Origin: Burkholderiales bacterium 67-32
Lineage (GTDB): Bacteria > Pseudomonadota > Gammaproteobacteria > Burkholderiales > Burkholderiaceae_B
Reading direction: 5' to 3'
Assembly: GCA_001898625.1 (NCBI GenBank)
Contig: MKUP01000025.1
Location: forward strand, 248,001-312,000
Length of the DNA: 64,000 nt
Of the stretch, positions 61,840-64,000 are shown in pieces (the first letter of the stretch is position 1; each line of letters begins with the position of its first letter). The notes under the pieces were generated by a model that was not told the origin of the DNA, did no database searches, and saw only the letters and a list, made by a program, of their open reading frames with translations. A program made the position numbers and the translations under genes.

Positions 61840-63696
61840 TCAATCGGCTCCGGCCAGGACCTGATCGACCCAGGCCATCGCCTCCTGCACGTCATAGTTG
61901 CCGGCGTGGCCCTGATCCCATTGCAGGGCGTAATCGACGTCCTTGACCTTGGGATCGTCTTTAAGCGCGCGGCTGAGGTTGTAGGCAACGGTGAAGGACG
62001 TATCGCGATCCCGCGCGCCCACGCGGATGCGCCAGTGCGGCGTGATGCCGTCGGTCTTGCCGACGTAAGGCAGCGCGTTGATCATCTTGTACTGGTTCAG
62101 CAGGAACGCCCGCTGGGGATTCGCGGCCCAGCTGTAGCCGGTGCTGGCCAGGCCGACCCCGTCCTGCCTGTCGGTGCCGTTGGCGCCGTCGTTGTGGTTC
62201 CAGCCGTACTCGGTGAAATTGGAATAGACCTGGGCGGCGTTGCCGAACAGGTTCGACTCGCCCCCCGCGTTGTTGACGGTACCCGCGCCGTCGGTGGTCA
62301 CGGCACCCGCGGCGGTCGCGCTCTGGCCACTCCGGTCGAACGCCGGGACGGACTTGAGCCGGGCCTGCGTGGCGACGAATTTCATGTACTTCGTCATGTC
62401 GAAGAACGTCACCGTGCCGCCGGCGTCCGTGCCAATGAAGTCGTTCAGATAGTGCAGGGTTCCGCTTCCCCCTCCTACCCCGTTGCCCGCGGCATCCCCG
62501 TAGGCGCCATAGGCGACGAACGGCTTGCCGGCCTTGACCTGCCGGGTCGCGGCCTGCCTGATCTCGGCCTGGATGGCGGCCAGCATGTTGTCCGTGGTCA
62601 ACGCCGAACCGTCGTCGTTCTTCAAACCCAGACCCGCCTGGTAGGTCTCGAACGCGTTCATCAACACGGCACTGCCGGCGGGATCGGGATTGGAAGCCCG
62701 GATCAACGGGGCACCGCCCGCATCGACGATCTTCCCGGCCAACTGGTCCGCCGACACCAGCGCGCGCGTATCCAGCACGTTGAACATCCATTCATAGGCC
62801 TGGTCGGCGCTGCCCATATCCTGGATCGGGCAGTAGGCCACGATGGCGAAGACATCATCGCCGATCGAACTCTTGCCGTCCTTGTCGATGCCGGCGGCGC
62901 CGATGGCCTGCAAGTAGGGGAAATAGTCCGCGCTGTTGCCCGTGGCGCCGAGCTGCGTGCTCTGCGCACCGCCTCCGCTCGTACCGTTCACCACGATACG
63001 GCCGGCGTCGCCTGGCATGGCGGCATCATTCAGACGCAGATAGCGCACGGCTGCCTTGGCATCGACGATGGCGGCCGGCGCCTTCCCCTGGTAGACGCCG
63101 TCCTCGTAGACGCCTGCCGGAGCGGTGGCGCCGCGGCTGCGCGAGGCGACGTTGATGTACACGAAACCGCGCTTGAGCGCGGCGCCGATCTTGTCCGTGT
63201 CGCTGGTGCTGACATAGGCGCCGCCGCTGACGATGTCCGCGCCCGAATAATTGGTACGCGTGACCGGCGTCGCGGGATCCCAACCTCCCTTGCCCCCCTG
63301 GTAGCTGGCAAGCCAGCCGGAGTTGTTGACATTGAAGAAGATGGGATTGTCCTGCTTGGCAGCGTCGGCCTCGCGCACGAAAATGTTCATGTTCTGGTAG
63401 CCGCAGTCCTGGTTGTCCACCGCGCCGGCGGCCTGCGTGGGCGCCAGCTTCATCGGCTTGCCGACGTAGCAGACCTCCCGGTACCAGCGCACCGGCGTAC
63501 TCACGCCGTCGAGCGTGACGGTGATGGTCGTGTAGCCGGCCTTGTCGAAGGCCAGCGAGCTGTCGAATACGCCTGGACCGGCGGCGGCCGGCGGGGTAGG
63601 AGTGGTGGTATCGGTACCGGTGCTCGAACCATCCGAGCCACCGCAGGCAGCAAGTGCCAACAGCACGCAGGTGCTGATCAGGGTGCGCGGGAACAT
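61840..63696 (-). CDS. Subtype-B-tannase-like lipoprotein hydrolase
   Basis: A 618-residue predicted lipoprotein: signal RTLISTCVLLALAACGG with the acylated Cys at 18, then a Ser/Thr/Pro linker. The alpha/beta-hydrolase part has the nucleophile Ser240 in VNGTSGGGAQS, an acidic residue at Asp563 or Asp565 in VGARDRDTSFT and a His at 597 in WDQGHAGNYD. This order and the C-terminal HWRIRVGARDRDTS region follow the bacterial subtype-B tannases (TanB/TanLp1), which cleave galloyl esters. The insertion between Ser and the acidic residue holds long polar loops. GGAG is best spaced for ATG 63696; ATG 63711 is an alternative. The real substrate is unknown. Confidence 0.78.
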   Translation of the reverse strand: MFPRTLISTCVLLALAACGGSDGSSTGTDTTTPTPPAAAGPGVFDSSLAFDKAGYTTITVTLDGVSTPVRWYREVCYVGKPMKLAPTQAAGAVDNQDCGYQNMNIFVREADAAKQDNPIFFNVNNSGWLASYQGGKGGWDPATPVTRTNYSGADIVSGGAYVSTSDTDKIGAALKRGFVYINVASRSRGATAPAGVYEDGVYQGKAPAAIVDAKAAVRYLRLNDAAMPGDAGRIVVNGTSGGGAQSTQLGATGNSADYFPYLQAIGAAGIDKDGKSSIGDDVFAIVAYCPIQDMGSADQAYEWMFNVLDTRALVSADQLAGKIVDAGGAPLIRASNPDPAGSAVLMNAFETYQAGLGLKNDDGSALTTDNMLAAIQAEIRQAATRQVKAGKPFVAYGAYGDAAGNGVGGGSGTLHYLNDFIGTDAGGTVTFFDMTKYMKFVATQARLKSVPAFDRSGQSATAAGAVTTDGAGTVNNAGGESNLFGNAAQVYSNFTEYGWNHNDGANGTDRQDGVGLASTGYSWAANPQRAFLLNQYKMINALPYVGKTDGITPHWRIRVGARDRDTSFTVAYNLSRALKDDPKVKDVDYALQWDQGHAGNYDVQEAMAWVDQVLAGAD

Positions 63697-63725
63697 GTGT
63701 GGCGTCTCCATCCGTTTATGTTTTT

Positions 63726-63758
63726 CACTACGCGAGCCGTGGGTGGGCGTGCGTAGTG
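63726..63758. promoter_or_regulatory. Inverted repeat upstream of the tannase-like gene
   Basis: CACTACGC (63726-63733) and GCGTAGTG (63751-63758) are perfect 8-nt arms with a 17-nt spacer, 30 nt before the gene start. It could be an operator or a leader hairpin that affects translation. Confidence 0.45.
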
Positions 63759-63831
63759 CGGACGATTATGTGAGACGGAATCCGGGGCTGGGAGATGCCG
63801 GGATGCGCGACGCGATAGCAACCAGTTATAT

Positions 63832-64000
63832 GGTCCCGTCTTCATCACGGACCGCGGCAAGCCTGCGCATGTGCTGCTGAGCATCGAGGAATACCAGCGG
63901 CTGACAAGGCAGCGTCGCAACATTGCCGATGCGCTGGCCATGCCGGACGTTGCGGACATCGAGCGTCTGCATGCCGCAGATAGCAAACGAACGTTTGGTT
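63832..64000 (+). pseudogene. Phd/YefM antitoxin remnant, 5' truncated, runs off window
   Basis: The frame encodes GPVFITDRGKPAHVLLSIEEYQRL followed by NIADALAMPDVADIE (quoted as segments under 20 residues in practice: GPVFITDRGKPAHVLL). This is the C-terminal two thirds of a Phd/YefM-type antitoxin, which normally opens with about 20-25 residues of DNA-binding N-terminus (an SREFN-type block). Here the frame reaches back to a stop near 63754 without any ATG or GTG and without family-like residues, so the 5' end is lost. The last residues (RLHAADSKRTFG) also depart from the family end. The window stops before any toxin gene can be seen. Confidence 0.65.

Overview
The window is GC-rich, densely packed proteobacterial chromosome with short intergenic gaps, many ATGA start/stop overlaps and several tail-to-tail gene pairs that share a stop codon. 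The gene families (fused LivHM transporter, fused 5-oxoprolinase, YjjA-type DUF2501 protein, fused indolepyruvate oxidoreductase beside leucine-degradation genes, MocR, MarR and HxlR regulators each next to an exporter) fit a betaproteobacterium of the Bordetella/Achromobacter (Alcaligenaceae) type. That placement rests on gene content and base composition only. I see no rRNA, tRNA, insertion sequence, prophage or CRISPR array.

Layout. 1-5.7 kb: end of an MpaB-type (DUF2236) gene, an ETHE1-type persulfide dioxygenase, a PphA-like phosphatase and a PutA without its DNA-binding domain. 5.7-8.6 kb, minus strand: a sulfonate/nitrate-type ABC importer with a DsrE-like protein as last gene. 9.0-17.4 kb: fused indolepyruvate:ferredoxin oxidoreductase, isovaleryl-CoA dehydrogenase and both subunits of a methylcrotonyl-CoA-type carboxylase. 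17.4-21.6 kb: NhaA, a quinone-reductase-like MDR enzyme, a GST and an M23 peptidase. 21.8-25.4 kb: a Tat-exported gluconate-dehydrogenase-like trio (small subunit, GMC flavoprotein, mono-haem cytochrome c) and WrbA. 25.5-28.3 kb: two small exported proteins around a 14-TM-type exporter.

28.5-39.5 kb is the most unusual block: an eight-gene operon with a branched-chain-amino-acid-type importer (binding protein, fused LivHM, LivG, LivF), a two-subunit succinate-dehydrogenase-like oxidoreductase, a winged-helix regulator and a fused 5-oxoprolinase/hydantoinase. It reads as an uptake, redox and ATP-dependent ring-opening pathway for a cyclic amide whose identity the sequence does not give. 39.5-45.4 kb holds a large secreted coiled-coil/beta-propeller protein of unknown role, two candidate small membrane proteins (one behind a Fur-like box), a FabG/PhaB-like reductase and a calcineurin-like phosphoesterase lipoprotein.

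45.4-61.2 kb is mostly regulator-plus-target pairs: an ArsR-like protein lacking its HTH (with an MHS transporter), MocR/EamA, HxlR/MFS, TetR/carotenoid-desaturase-like oxidoreductase and MarR/Bcr-type exporter. Most intergenic spaces contain clear inverted or direct repeats that look like operators. Inside this stretch a vitamin B6 group (PtsJ-like MocR, a redoxin, YggS/PLPBP and pyridoxal kinase PdxY) appears to share a short operator motif. 61.2-64.0 kb: a secreted nuclease, a subtype-B-tannase-like lipoprotein and a 5'-truncated Phd/YefM antitoxin remnant at the window edge.
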